The notes beneath the pieces were generated by a model, which saw only the letters and a program-made list of their open reading frames with translations, was not told the DNA's origin and ran no database searches. Positions 9,965 to 18,718 of a DNA stretch of 31,581 nucleotides are shown here, piece by piece (positions within the stretch are counted from its first letter, which is position 1; each line of letters starts with the position of its first letter). Source of the DNA: a bacterium (GTDB lineage: Bacteria > JAGOBX01); assembly GCA_029551925.1 (NCBI GenBank), contig JAKPEO010000016.1, positions 1 to 31,581 of the forward strand, given 5' to 3'. A program made the position numbers and the translations under genes.

Positions 9965-10702
9965 ATGAATATATCAATTGTTATACCGGCGTATAATGAA
10001 GAAAATGCGTTAATTTCAACTTTTATTGAAGTTGATAATTATTTAAAAAAAAACGAGAAATTCGATAAATATGAGATTATTTTAGTTGACGACGGCTCAA
10101 CAGACAAAACATATAAAATTATGAAAAACATAGCTGTATCTTATCCGAATGTAGCAATATTAAGATTTGAAAAAAATGAAGGAGTAGGCGCAGCATTATT
10201 TGCTGGCTTTAAAAAATCTAAATTTGAAAATATTTACTGGCTGCCGGCAGACAATCAAGTGCCGATTATTGAATTCGATAAATTAATCGATTATATTAAT
10301 GATTATGATATAATAATCGCGCGGCGCAAAAATCGTGCTGATAATGTTATTCGCAAATTTTTTTCTAAATTTTATCAAATGATAATAAATCTATTTTTCG
10401 GATTAGGAGTAAATGATATAAATGCTACAAAATTAATAAAGCGTTCGGTTATTGAAAATCTAAATTGTAAAGTTAAATCAGGTTTTTTTGACGCTGAATT
10501 ATTAATCCGCGCGAAAAATAGAAACTATAAAATTATCGAAGTTGAGGTATCACATCAGCAGCGTTGCGCTGACAAGCAAAAAGGCGCATCATTTAAAACG
10601 ATAATAAATATTTTTATTGATTTATTTTATAATATTTATTTGTTGAAAAAAGAATTTTATAATGAAAAAATTGAAAGTCAAAAATCTGAAAATGAAACTT
10701 AA
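9965..10702 (+). CDS. GT2 family glycosyltransferase, DPM1-like
   Basis: 245 residues. The N-terminal GT-A fold has ISIVIPAYNEE (3-13), the nucleotide-binding VDDGSTD (D42-D43) and a DXD-like site, WLPADNQVP (about 92-100). This resembles dolichol- or polyprenyl-phosphate mannosyl/glucosyl transferases, which load a sugar onto a lipid phosphate on the cytoplasmic face. There is no C-terminal membrane domain. The neighbouring GT-C enzyme at 1-1200 is of the type that uses such lipid-linked sugars, so a shared pathway is plausible. The 3' end overlaps the next gene, indicating translational coupling. Sugar specificity is unknown. Confidence 0.85.
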   Translation: MNISIVIPAYNEENALISTFIEVDNYLKKNEKFDKYEIILVDDGSTDKTYKIMKNIAVSYPNVAILRFEKNEGVGAALFAGFKKSKFENIYWLPADNQVPIIEFDKLIDYINDYDIIIARRKNRADNVIRKFFSKFYQMIINLFFGLGVNDINATKLIKRSVIENLNCKVKSGFFDAELLIRAKNRNYKIIEVEVSHQQRCADKQKGASFKTIINIFIDLFYNIYLLKKEFYNEKIESQKSENET

Positions 10703-11594
10703 TTTTTTTATTCTGATTTTTTTTATTTTTTTTATTAATACTGTGAACGCTGAAATTTTAGTGAATACTCGAATATCGGCGGATACAATAATGATTGGCG
10801 ATACTGCGCTGTTAGATATTAATGTTGAGTTTTCTAAAAATATGGAGTTTATCGAAGCCAAGATACCAAAAAATATTGATGATTTTGAAATATTAGATTA
10901 TAAAATATTCGGCGATACATATTCAAAAAAAATAAATATTATTGGGGCAATTTACAAAAATGGTGATTTTAAAATTGCGCCGATACAGATTATTTATAAA
11001 GATGATACTGAAATTAAAAGCATTTATTCTGATACTGTGAATATTAGCGTTTTACCGATTGCTGTTAATATGAATGAATCGATAAAAGATTATACAGCGC
11101 CGAAATTAAAAAAATATGATTACACTGGAGTAATTGTATTAATTGGAATTGTTTTAATATTAGTTTTGTTGATTGCGTTAATAATTTATTTATGGCGTAA
11201 ATATTTTAAGAAAAAACCGGAGGTTGAAATTCAAGCGCCGCAATTATCGCCTTTTGAAATAGCGCAAATGAAAATTTTAAAATTAAAAAATATGAAGTTT
11301 GAAAATGATGAAGATTACAAATTTTTTGCGTTTGAGTTGTCTTATCTAATTAGAGAATTTGTCGGGACATTGTATAATATTGATTGTCTTGAATCTTCTA
11401 ATACTGAATTAAAAGAGAAAATTAAAAATATTGAATTGTTAAAAAAGGAATTGTTTATTGAAATTAATGATTTTCTTGAACCTATAAAATTTGCGAAATT
11501 CAAGCCGCCGATTAAAACCCTGATGATGTATATTGAACTAACTGAAAATTTTGTAAATACTGTTGCGCAAAATCAAAAAAATATAACAGACTAA
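10662..11594 (+). CDS. BatD-like exported membrane protein
   Basis: 310 residues. A signal peptide lies at about 11-30, ending NTVNA. A beta-rich extracytoplasmic domain (31-150) includes ISADTIMIGDTALLDI, typical of the start of BatD/oxygen-tolerance proteins. One membrane helix lies at about 155-177, followed by a Lys/Arg stop-transfer sequence and a helical cytoplasmic region (195-310) similar to the tail of BatD/DUF4381-type proteins. The start overlaps the GT2 gene by 41 bases; ATG 10692 would also leave a good signal peptide. No BatA, BatB or MoxR gene is in the window, so the family call is moderate and the role is unknown. Confidence 0.5.
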   Translation: MKKLKVKNLKMKLNFFILIFFIFFINTVNAEILVNTRISADTIMIGDTALLDINVEFSKNMEFIEAKIPKNIDDFEILDYKIFGDTYSKKINIIGAIYKNGDFKIAPIQIIYKDDTEIKSIYSDTVNISVLPIAVNMNESIKDYTAPKLKKYDYTGVIVLIGIVLILVLLIALIIYLWRKYFKKKPEVEIQAPQLSPFEIAQMKILKLKNMKFENDEDYKFFAFELSYLIREFVGTLYNIDCLESSNTELKEKIKNIELLKKELFIEINDFLEPIKFAKFKPPIKTLMMYIELTENFVNTVAQNQKNITD

Positions 11595-11803
11595 ATTTTT
11601 TGTCAGGGTATTTGCTTTTATAATATGACATATTGTCGTTGCCGAAAAAAATAAAGATATATAATATATTGATAAAAAAAGAATAAAAATTGATGTTATT
11701 GACAAGAAAAAAAACTGCTATTCCAATAGTGAATAAATTAAAGTTAAAGTTGTCTAAATGTCTAAAATTGTAAAAAAAATTATTTTAGGAGGTCGTGAGT
11801 ATT
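11595..11803. other. Intergenic region before the HtrA/DegP gene
   Basis: 209 A+T-rich bases. A TATAAT lies close after the BatD-like stop with a poor -35 box, and a TTGACA near 11700 has no matching -10 at the right distance. A strong AGGAGG Shine-Dalgarno sequence at 11787-11792 serves the downstream gene. No terminator hairpin was seen after 11594. Confidence 0.4.
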
Positions 11804-13318
11804 ATGAAAAAGAAGTATGCATTATTGTTTATTGTAATTGGTATTATTATTGGTCTTGGTATCTCTATAAAAATGAATTGGACAAACGGTATCAATGCCA
11901 ACAATTATTATGTTGAAGAAAAGAATGAAAAGCCGGATTACAAACAATTATCAAATGCATTTATCGAAGCTGCAAAAAGGGTTTCGCCTGCAACTGTATA
12001 TATTTACACAGAGCAAGTGCAGCATCAAACTCGGTCATTGCGTCGTCATCCATTTTTTGGCGAAAATGATCCGTTCAGAGAATTTTTTGGCGATGATTTT
12101 TTAGAAAGATTTTTCGGTGGGATACCGGAAGAAGAGCAGCGGAGACAGTCATTAGGCAGCGGTATAATAGTAAGTCAAAACGGCTATGTTATTACAAATA
12201 ATCATGTTGTAGAAAATGCCGATAAAATAAAAGTAAAATTATTAGATGACGCAAAAGAATACGATGCAAAATTAATTGGCGCAGATAAAAAGAGTGATAT
12301 AGCAATATTAAAAATAGAAGGTTCTAATAAGAATTTTCCTTTTGCAAAATTAGGAGATTCTGATAAATTAGAAGTTGGCGAATGGGTAATAGCAATAGGA
12401 AACCCATTTGGTTTTTCGCATACAGTTACTGCTGGGATAGTAAGTGCATTAGGTAGAAATTTGGGGATAAGTATGTATGAAGATTTTATACAAACAGATT
12501 GTTCGATAAATCCTGGGAATAGCGGTGGTCCGATGATAAATCTTAATGGCAGCGTTATTGGTATTAATACTGCCATATATTCAAGAACCGGCGGCAATCA
12601 AGGTATTGGTTTTGCGATACCTATAAATATGGTCAAGAAAATAATGGTAGATTTAATAGAAAAAGGCGTGGTTCGTCGCGGATATTTAGGAGTGAGTATT
12701 TCTGATGTATCAGAAGCAATAGCGGAAAAATTCGGTTTAGATAAAAATACGCGCGGAGCATTAGTATCGCAGGTTTTTAGAAATAGTCCGGCAGACCGCG
12801 GCGGCATAAAAGAAGGCGATATTATAGTAGAATTTGACGGCGTAAAAATTACTGATTCAAATAGATTAAAAAATACAGTTGCTAATACTCCGATTGGCAA
12901 GGCGGTTAAAATTAAAGTTTATCGTGACGGTTCTGAAAAAATATTAGAAATTAAAATTACAGAACAGCCGGGAAATATGGAAGATTTAGCAAGCGATGAT
13001 ATTGGCGATGGAGATGCTGAAAGTAGTTATAATGACAAGGATTTAGGAATATCTGTGCAGACATTGACTTCTGATATTGCTGATAAACTCGGATTAAATA
13101 AAATGCTGAAAGGCGTGATAGTTTTGAATGTCGAAAGAAATTCTATTGCCGGTCGCAGCGGTATGCGTAAAAATGATGTGATTTTATCAGTTGATAGAAC
13201 GCAAATTTCTAATGTTTCGGATTTTAAAAGAGCAATAGAAAGAAGCAAAAAATCAGATAATATTATGTTTCAGATACAGCGTGGTAATCAGAGATTTTTT
13301 ATGATAGTATCTAAATGA
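11804..13318 (+). CDS. degP: HtrA/DegP-type periplasmic serine protease with two PDZ domains
   Basis: 504 residues from ATG 11804. An in-frame GTG at 11795 is only two bases from AGGAGG, too close to be the likely start. An N-terminal hydrophobic segment (about 5-22) without a clear cleavage site suggests a membrane-anchored or exported protease. The S1C trypsin-like domain carries the full triad: H134 in TNNHVV, D165 in SDIAIL and S240 in GNSGGP. Two PDZ domains follow, starting near GYLGVSI and DLGISVQ, separated by an acidic linker. Length and order match DegP/DegQ, which degrade or refold damaged envelope proteins. In the oxyanion segment, C replaces the usual A before SINPGNSGGP. It heads a chaperone/protease group with the DnaJ-like and htpG genes. 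Confidence 0.93.
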   Translation: MKKKYALLFIVIGIIIGLGISIKMNWTNGINANNYYVEEKNEKPDYKQLSNAFIEAAKRVSPATVYIYTEQVQHQTRSLRRHPFFGENDPFREFFGDDFLERFFGGIPEEEQRRQSLGSGIIVSQNGYVITNNHVVENADKIKVKLLDDAKEYDAKLIGADKKSDIAILKIEGSNKNFPFAKLGDSDKLEVGEWVIAIGNPFGFSHTVTAGIVSALGRNLGISMYEDFIQTDCSINPGNSGGPMINLNGSVIGINTAIYSRTGGNQGIGFAIPINMVKKIMVDLIEKGVVRRGYLGVSISDVSEAIAEKFGLDKNTRGALVSQVFRNSPADRGGIKEGDIIVEFDGVKITDSNRLKNTVANTPIGKAVKIKVYRDGSEKILEIKITEQPGNMEDLASDDIGDGDAESSYNDKDLGISVQTLTSDIADKLGLNKMLKGVIVLNVERNSIAGRSGMRKNDVILSVDRTQISNVSDFKRAIERSKKSDNIMFQIQRGNQRFFMIVSK

Positions 13319-13346
13319 AAATTTTTGATAATTTAGAAAATACAAT

Positions 13347-13384
13347 ATTACGATTGCGCGATTTTGCAATCGCGCAATCGTAAT
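13347..13384 (+). terminator. Perfect 17-bp hairpin after the HtrA/DegP gene
   Basis: Arms at 13347-13363 and 13368-13384 are exact inverted repeats with a four-base loop (TTGC). The stem includes GATTGCGCGATT and is far more G+C-rich than its surroundings. It lies 29 bases after the stop. The right arm is followed by TTATC and then an A-rich run, so there is no classical U-tract. It could be a terminator or a 3'-end stabiliser. Confidence 0.6.
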
Positions 13385-13440
13385 TTATCAAAAAAAATAA
13401 AAAAAATTTTTAAAATAGTGTTTTTTATAGTGAATGGCCT

Positions 13441-14490
13441 ATGAAATATTTAGATTATTATAATGTCTTAGGTGTTTCTACAAATGCGACACAAGATCAA
13501 ATAAAAAAAGCGTATAAAAAATTAGCGATAAAATACCATCCTGACAAAAATCAAGGGAATAAGGAAGCGGAACAAAAATTCAAAGAGATAAACGAGGCAT
13601 ATCAAGTATTAGGCGATCCAGAAAAGCGGAAACGCTATGATGCGCTTGGCAGTAATTGGGATAAATTTGAGCAATACGAACGCGCGCATAATACAGGCGG
13701 TGCTGATTATTCAGGGCAGCAATATTATGATATAAATGACTTAAATGAAATTTTCGGTAATATTTTTGGAAATATAGGCAGCAAGACCTACAAACGCGCA
13801 AGAAAAACAACATTTGACAGCAGTTTTAGCGGCAGCGGTTTCAGCGATTTTTTTAAGACATTTTTCGGGGATTATGGTGAAACAGATAATAGCGATAACG
13901 ACGATATTTTTTCAAATTTTAATTTTAGCGGAATGAGCGGCGATAATGTCCGTTCTAAAAAACAACAAACAGCAAGCGATGCATATAGTGAAATCACAAT
14001 ATCATTAGAAGAGGCATTGAATGGCTGTGAAAAGCAATATATTATAAATAATCAGAAAATAAAAGTAAAGATACCTGCTGGCATAAGAACAGGGCAACAG
14101 ATAAAGTTAAAAGGGTTAGGCGGCGGTGTATCAACAAATAATCGTGGTGATTTGTATTTAAAAGTAAATGTTAATCTTCCGCAAAATTATAAACTTGAAA
14201 ATAACGATTTAATTATACCATTGAATATAACAGCGGCAGAGGCGGCATTAGGAAAAGAAATATTTGTAAATTTACCGCAAGGCAAAATAAAAATAAAAAT
14301 ACCGCAATGTTCGTCAAGTGGTATGAGATTGAGATTAGCTGGTCGCGGTTTCAAAAAGCAGAATGGCAGCGGAATCGGCGATATATATTTAGAATTGCGG
14401 ATTATTATGCCTAAAAAATTGTCGGCAGAAGAACAAAAACTTTATGAGCAACTTGAAAGAATTAGTAATTTTATACCGGACAGAATATAG
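13441..14490 (+). CDS. DnaJ-family cochaperone lacking the zinc finger (type II, CbpA-like)
   Basis: 349 residues. The J-domain (1-70) has [20 protein letters not shown] and the HPD motif in KYHPDKNQ, which stimulates DnaK ATPase. A Gly/Phe/Ser-rich region (about 75-165) follows, then the substrate-binding C-terminal beta domains (about 180-340: [20 protein letters not shown] and [11 protein letters not shown]). The CXXCXGXG zinc-binding repeats of true DnaJ are absent, so this is a type II/CbpA-like J protein. No dnaK or grpE is adjacent. It lies between the DegP-type protease and htpG, which suggests a stress-related group. No clear Shine-Dalgarno sequence precedes the start. Confidence 0.88.
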   Translation: MKYLDYYNVLGVSTNATQDQIKKAYKKLAIKYHPDKNQGNKEAEQKFKEINEAYQVLGDPEKRKRYDALGSNWDKFEQYERAHNTGGADYSGQQYYDINDLNEIFGNIFGNIGSKTYKRARKTTFDSSFSGSGFSDFFKTFFGDYGETDNSDNDDIFSNFNFSGMSGDNVRSKKQQTASDAYSEITISLEEALNGCEKQYIINNQKIKVKIPAGIRTGQQIKLKGLGGGVSTNNRGDLYLKVNVNLPQNYKLENNDLIIPLNITAAEAALGKEIFVNLPQGKIKIKIPQCSSSGMRLRLAGRGFKKQNGSGIGDIYLELRIIMPKKLSAEEQKLYEQLERISNFIPDRI

Positions 14491-14549
14491 TTTTTAAAAG
14501 ATAGAATAAAGAATTTTGCTGTTTAAAAATATTTTGGAGGTTATGAAAA

Positions 14550-16448
14550 ATGAGTGAAAACCAAAAACAAGAAGTATTTGATTTTCAAGCAGAGGTCAAA
14601 CAATTACTGCATATTTTAGCATATTCGCTTTATACTCACAAAGAGGTATTTATTCGTGAATTAGTATCAAATGCTTCGGATGCATTGAATAAGATTAATT
14701 ATTATCAACTTACAAATCAAAGTGAAATTTACGGGGCAGACGCGGAATTATGTGTGCGCATAGAATTTGATAAATCCGAAAATGCGATTATTATAAAAGA
14801 TACTGGTATTGGAATGACTAAAAATGAATTGATTGAAAATTTAGGGACAATAGCAAAATCAGGGACGCGCGCATTTATTGAAAAATTATCGCAAACAGGT
14901 AAAAATATAAATGATATAATTGGTCAGTTTGGCGTTGGTTTTTATTCCGCATTTATTGTAGCGGAAAAAGTCGCGGTATTGACAAAGTCATATATTAAAG
15001 ACGAGCCGGCGTATAAATGGGTGAGCGACGGTGCCGGTAAATATTCAATTGAACAGATAAACAAAAAAGATAGAGGCACAGAAGTAGTTGTTTATTTAAA
15101 AAAAGACGAAAAGGAATTTTTAGAAGCTGAGCGCGTTAAATCAGTTATCCAAAAATATTCGAATTTTATAAGATATCCGATATATATAGAAAACAAAAAA
15201 GTAAATGAAATTGAAGCGATTTGGACAAAATCGCCGAGTCAAGTAAAAGAAGAAGAGTATAAGGAATTTTATAAATTTATTGCGCATAGATATGACGAAC
15301 CGATATTTAAGATACATAAAGTTGTAGATGTGCCATTGCAATTTTCTATGCTTTTATATTGTCCGGAAAAAAATTATAATTTTTTTGGATTGCCTGAAAA
15401 AGAATATGGATTGAGTTTATATACTAATAAAATTTTGATACAGGAACAATGCAAAGATATAATCCCGCAATATTTTAGATTTATGAAAGGCATTGTAGAT
15501 TCTAGCGATATACCATTGAATATTTCTCGTGAGACAATACAAAACAACGAAATTGTGCGTAAGATAAGAAGTATTATTGTAAAAAGTATAATTTCAGAAT
15601 TGCAAGTTTTATTAAATAAAGACCGTAAAAAATATACAGAGTTTTATAAGGAATACAATCGCGAATTAAAAGAAGGCGCGCACAGCGATTTCGAAAATCG
15701 CGATAAATTAGCGAAGTTATTATTATTTTATTCTTCACAATCTAATGAAGAACAAATTACATTATCTGAATATGTTAATCGCAAAAAAGAAGGGCAAAAA
15801 GAAATTTATTATATCAGTGGCGCGGATTTAAAGACCATTTCTAAAAGTCCGTATTTGGAAATTTTCAAAAAGAAAGGCGTGGAAGTTTTATATTTAACAG
15901 AAGCGGCAGACGAAATTGTCTTAAATAATCTAGCAAAATTTGAAGATATGGAATTCAAATCAATTGATGCCGCTAATTTAGATTTTGTTAAAGATTTAAA
16001 AAATGCAGATGATGATACAAAACAAGAAGAACCAGAACTTACAAAAGACGAGAAAAAAGATTTTGAGAAATTTTTGAAGTATTTGAAAGAATTATTAAAA
16101 GATAAAGTTGAAGATGTAGTGGAAAGCGATAGATTAGTAGATTCGCCGTGCTGTTTGGTGAATCCTGAAAATGCGATGAGTTCTCATATCCAAAAAATTA
16201 TGCAAATGATGAATAAAGATATGCCGGCGCAGAAGAAGATTTTACAAGTGAACGCTAAAAATGAAATGATACGCAATCTTGTAAAACTTTACAGTGTAGA
16301 AAAAGACAGCGAACTTTTGAAAAATATAGTATTTCAATTGTATTCTAATGCGGCGCTTATTGACGGCACGCTTGATGATTTGACTGATACTGCGCTTCGC
16401 AGTTTTGATATTATGAGCGAAGCATTGAAATTAAAATTGAAATCTTAA
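14550..16448 (+). CDS. htpG: Chaperone HtpG (Hsp90)
   Basis: 632 residues, the usual length. The GHKL ATP-binding N-domain has FIRELVSNASDALNKI, DTGIGMT and GQFGVGFYSAFIVA. The middle domain includes PLNISRETIQNN with the conserved Arg, and a C-terminal dimerisation domain follows. It is a cytosolic ATP-dependent chaperone for late folding of clients. GGAGG at 14536-14540 lies nine bases before the ATG. A five-codon minigene starting at ATG 14543 overlaps the start, an odd but probably incidental arrangement. The gene converges with thrS. Confidence 0.96.
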   Translation: MSENQKQEVFDFQAEVKQLLHILAYSLYTHKEVFIRELVSNASDALNKINYYQLTNQSEIYGADAELCVRIEFDKSENAIIIKDTGIGMTKNELIENLGTIAKSGTRAFIEKLSQTGKNINDIIGQFGVGFYSAFIVAEKVAVLTKSYIKDEPAYKWVSDGAGKYSIEQINKKDRGTEVVVYLKKDEKEFLEAERVKSVIQKYSNFIRYPIYIENKKVNEIEAIWTKSPSQVKEEEYKEFYKFIAHRYDEPIFKIHKVVDVPLQFSMLLYCPEKNYNFFGLPEKEYGLSLYTNKILIQEQCKDIIPQYFRFMKGIVDSSDIPLNISRETIQNNEIVRKIRSIIVKSIISELQVLLNKDRKKYTEFYKEYNRELKEGAHSDFENRDKLAKLLLFYSSQSNEEQITLSEYVNRKKEGQKEIYYISGADLKTISKSPYLEIFKKKGVEVLYLTEAADEIVLNNLAKFEDMEFKSIDAANLDFVKDLKNADDDTKQEEPELTKDEKKDFEKFLKYLKELLKDKVEDVVESDRLVDSPCCLVNPENAMSSHIQKIMQMMNKDMPAQKKILQVNAKNEMIRNLVKLYSVEKDSELLKNIVFQLYSNAALIDGTLDDLTDTALRSFDIMSEALKLKLKS

Positions 16449-16470
16449 AAGTTTTTATTTTGATAGGCAT

Positions 16471-16520
16471 TTTTGGTATGTGCGTATGTGCGTATGTGCG
16501 AACATACGCACATACCAAAA
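16471..16520. terminator. 19-bp hairpin between convergent htpG and thrS
   Basis: Arms at 16471-16489 and 16502-16520 are exact inverted repeats. The left arm and loop contain three tandem copies of GTATGTGC (16476-16499), so the right arm can also pair in a shifted register with a four-base loop. It lies between convergent stops at 16448 and 16542, as expected for a two-way terminator. Neither strand has a proper U-tract after the stem. Confidence 0.65.
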
Positions 16521-16541
16521 TAAAAAAATAAAATTTTAATT

Positions 16542-18434
16542 TTATATTTTTAATTTTTCAATAAATTTATCGAGCGCTATTGATATTTGTTCTTGTTTGC
16601 CGTATTCTCGATAATTTATTGTTTCGCTGTCTAATTCTTTTTGCCCTAATATCAAAGAATACGGGATTTTTTCAAGTTGCGCGTCTCTGATTTTTTTTCC
16701 GAGACTTTCATTGCGTTCATCAATATTAGCGCGATATCCGTTATTTTTCAAAATATTTAATACTTTATAAGCATAATCATTGTAATTGTCTGATACCGGG
16801 AGTATTCTAATTTGTTCAGGTGCAAGCCAAAAAGGCAATGCGCCAGCATAATGTTCTATAAGCATACCGATAAATCTTTCAAGCGAACCCAATATTGCGC
16901 GATGTATCATTACAGGTCTGTGTTTTGCGTTATCTCTACCGATATATTCTAATTCAAATCTTTCAGGCATAGAAAAATCCAATTGTATTGTGCCGCATTG
17001 CCATTCTCTTTTTAATGAATCTTTGACTTTAAAATCGATTTTCGGTCCGTAAAATGCGCCGTCGCCTATATTTAATTCATATTTAATATTTAGTTTGTCT
17101 AATGCATTTTTCAATGCTGTTTCGCTGATATTCCAAATTTCGTCAGAGCCAATTGCTTTTGCTGGTTTTGTGCTTAATCCAATTTTGTAGTCTGTAAAAC
17201 CAAAGTCAGTATAAACTTTTTTTATTAGTTCTATTATTTTTATTATTTCGTCTTCAATTTGTTCTGGCATACAAAAAATGTGCGCATCGTCTTGCGTAAA
17301 TGTCCGCACTCTAAATAAACCATTTAATACTCCGGATAATTCGTGTCTGTGCACCTGCCCTAATTCCGCGTATTTTAACGGCAGTTCTTTGTATGAATGC
17401 AATTCTGATTTATATACTAACAAACAGCCCGGACAATTCATTGGTTTGACTGCAAATACTCTATCGTCTATTTCTGTGAAGTACATATTGTCTTTATAAT
17501 TATCCCAATGCCCGCTGCGATGCCATAAATCTTCAATTAAAATTAACGGCGTCTTGATTTCTAAATAACCTGCGTCAATTAAAATTTTCTTTATATAATC
17601 TACAATTAAATTATATAAAATCATACCTTTGGGTTTAAAAAATGGAAAACCCGGACCTTCTGGAAAAAAATCGAATAAATTTAATTGTTTGCCTAATTTT
17701 CGATGATCGCGTTTTTTCGCTTCTTCGCGGATATGTAAAAAATCTTGTAGTTCTTCCGCTGATGGAAATGATATTCCGTAAATTCTTTGCAGCATTTCTC
17801 GTTTGGAATCTCCGCGCCAATACGCTCCAGCTACGGATAATAATTTAAAATGTTTTATCATCCCTGTTGAATAAATATGCGGACCGCGACATAAATCTTC
17901 AAATTCGCCTTGCCGATAAAATGAAAATTCGTTGTCTGTAAAATTTTCAATCAACTCTAATTTGTATTTGTCATTATTATTTTTGAATTGGTCTAATGCC
18001 GTATTTTTATCGCGGATACTGCGCTCAATTTTTATATTTTCTTTGACAATTTTTTTCATTTCTTTTTCTATTGCAATTAAATCTTCTGGTGTTAATGTTT
18101 TATCTAAATCAAAATCATAATAAAAACCGTCTTCAATCGCAGGACCTATCGCTAATTTTGCATTTGGGTATAGTCTCTTTACAGCTTGTGCCATTAAATG
18201 TGAACTGCTGTGCCAATAAATTTCTTTGCCTTCTTTGCTGTCAAAAGAAATAAATTCTACTTCGTCATTATTATTTAGTGCAGCGCTTAAATCGCAAGCG
18301 CAGCCATTAATTTTTACTGCTATTATTCTATTTTTATTTTCAGGATTTAGAGTTTTTAATAATATTATTGCTTGTGAATTATCCGCAATTTCTATATTTT
18401 TTAATTCATTATCAATTTTAACTTTGATATTCAT
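16542..18434 (-). CDS. thrS: Threonyl-tRNA synthetase
   Basis: 630 residues, full length. An N-terminal TGS domain (about 1-60) is followed by the editing domain with HSSSHLMAQA and CRGPH. The class II catalytic core has the zinc ligand Cys in MNCPGC, HRHE, motif 2 RVRTFTQDDAHIF and motif 3 HRAILGSLERFIGMLIEH. A C-terminal anticodon-binding domain (IRILPVSDNYNDYAY and ESLGKKIRDAQ) completes the protein. It charges tRNA-Thr and edits Ser-tRNA-Thr. An AGAAGGCG Shine-Dalgarno sequence precedes the ATG. The leader is only about 30 bases, so there is no room for a T-box. No infC-rpmI-rplT cluster follows, unlike in many bacteria. Confidence 0.97.
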   Translation of the reverse strand: MNIKVKIDNELKNIEIADNSQAIILLKTLNPENKNRIIAVKINGCACDLSAALNNNDEVEFISFDSKEGKEIYWHSSSHLMAQAVKRLYPNAKLAIGPAIEDGFYYDFDLDKTLTPEDLIAIEKEMKKIVKENIKIERSIRDKNTALDQFKNNNDKYKLELIENFTDNEFSFYRQGEFEDLCRGPHIYSTGMIKHFKLLSVAGAYWRGDSKREMLQRIYGISFPSAEELQDFLHIREEAKKRDHRKLGKQLNLFDFFPEGPGFPFFKPKGMILYNLIVDYIKKILIDAGYLEIKTPLILIEDLWHRSGHWDNYKDNMYFTEIDDRVFAVKPMNCPGCLLVYKSELHSYKELPLKYAELGQVHRHELSGVLNGLFRVRTFTQDDAHIFCMPEQIEDEIIKIIELIKKVYTDFGFTDYKIGLSTKPAKAIGSDEIWNISETALKNALDKLNIKYELNIGDGAFYGPKIDFKVKDSLKREWQCGTIQLDFSMPERFELEYIGRDNAKHRPVMIHRAILGSLERFIGMLIEHYAGALPFWLAPEQIRILPVSDNYNDYAYKVLNILKNNGYRANIDERNESLGKKIRDAQLEKIPYSLILGQKELDSETINYREYGKQEQISIALDKFIEKLKI

Positions 18435-18470
18435 AGTTTCGCCTTCTATTAACTAAAAAAATTTCGTTGT

Positions 18471-18498
18471 ATTATATTTTTTTTATTTGATTTGTCAA
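18471..18498 (-). promoter_or_regulatory. Consensus sigma-70 promoter of thrS
   Basis: Read on the minus strand: TTGACA (18498-18493), a 16-base spacer and TATAAT (18476-18471). Both hexamers match the consensus exactly. The start would be near 18464, giving a leader of about 30 bases with the AGAAGGCG ribosome site. Confidence 0.85.
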
Positions 18499-18653
18499 CA
18501 TTTTAAAATAAAATGCTATTTTATATTTGCCTTTCAGAGCGAGGATTTAAAGAGTTTAAATATTTTATAAAAATTATGTTTGTTCGTCTGTTAAGAATCT
18601 TAGAACTTTTTGGCTCTGCAATCTGTTTTTAAAAATGAATATGTAAAAAAAAC

Positions 18654-18681
18654 TTGATAAAAAAAAAAATAAAAATATAAT
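18654..18681 (+). promoter_or_regulatory. Sigma-70 promoter for the FKBP gene and probably the Hyd operon
   Basis: TTGATA at 18654-18659, a 16-base A-rich spacer and exact TATAAT at 18676-18681 lie 37 bases before ATG 18719. No terminator was seen between the FKBP gene and the hydrogenase genes, so one transcript could cover 18719-24331. Confidence 0.7.
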
Positions 18682-18718
18682 GCTTGCTAATTTTATTAGT
18701 TTTTAGGGAGTGTTTTTT

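Noticed and set aside
11595-13440. CIRCE/HrcA operator expected near stress genes
   Set aside because: No TTAGCACTC-N9-GAGTGCTAA or close variant was found before the DegP-type, DnaJ-like or htpG genes.
14543-14557. Five-codon minigene overlapping the htpG start
   Set aside because: It is an ATG within the spacer between Shine-Dalgarno and start, too short to support as a gene; noted only as a curiosity.
18435-18470. Possible T-box leader for thrS
   Set aside because: The consensus promoter leaves only about 30 bases of leader, too short for a T-box, and no T-box bulge sequence is seen.
18535-18618. CAGAGC...GCTCTG pair that might close a small RNA between thrS and the FKBP gene
   Set aside because: Only six bases pair across a 72-base loop, and no supporting internal helices, promoter or terminator define an RNA.
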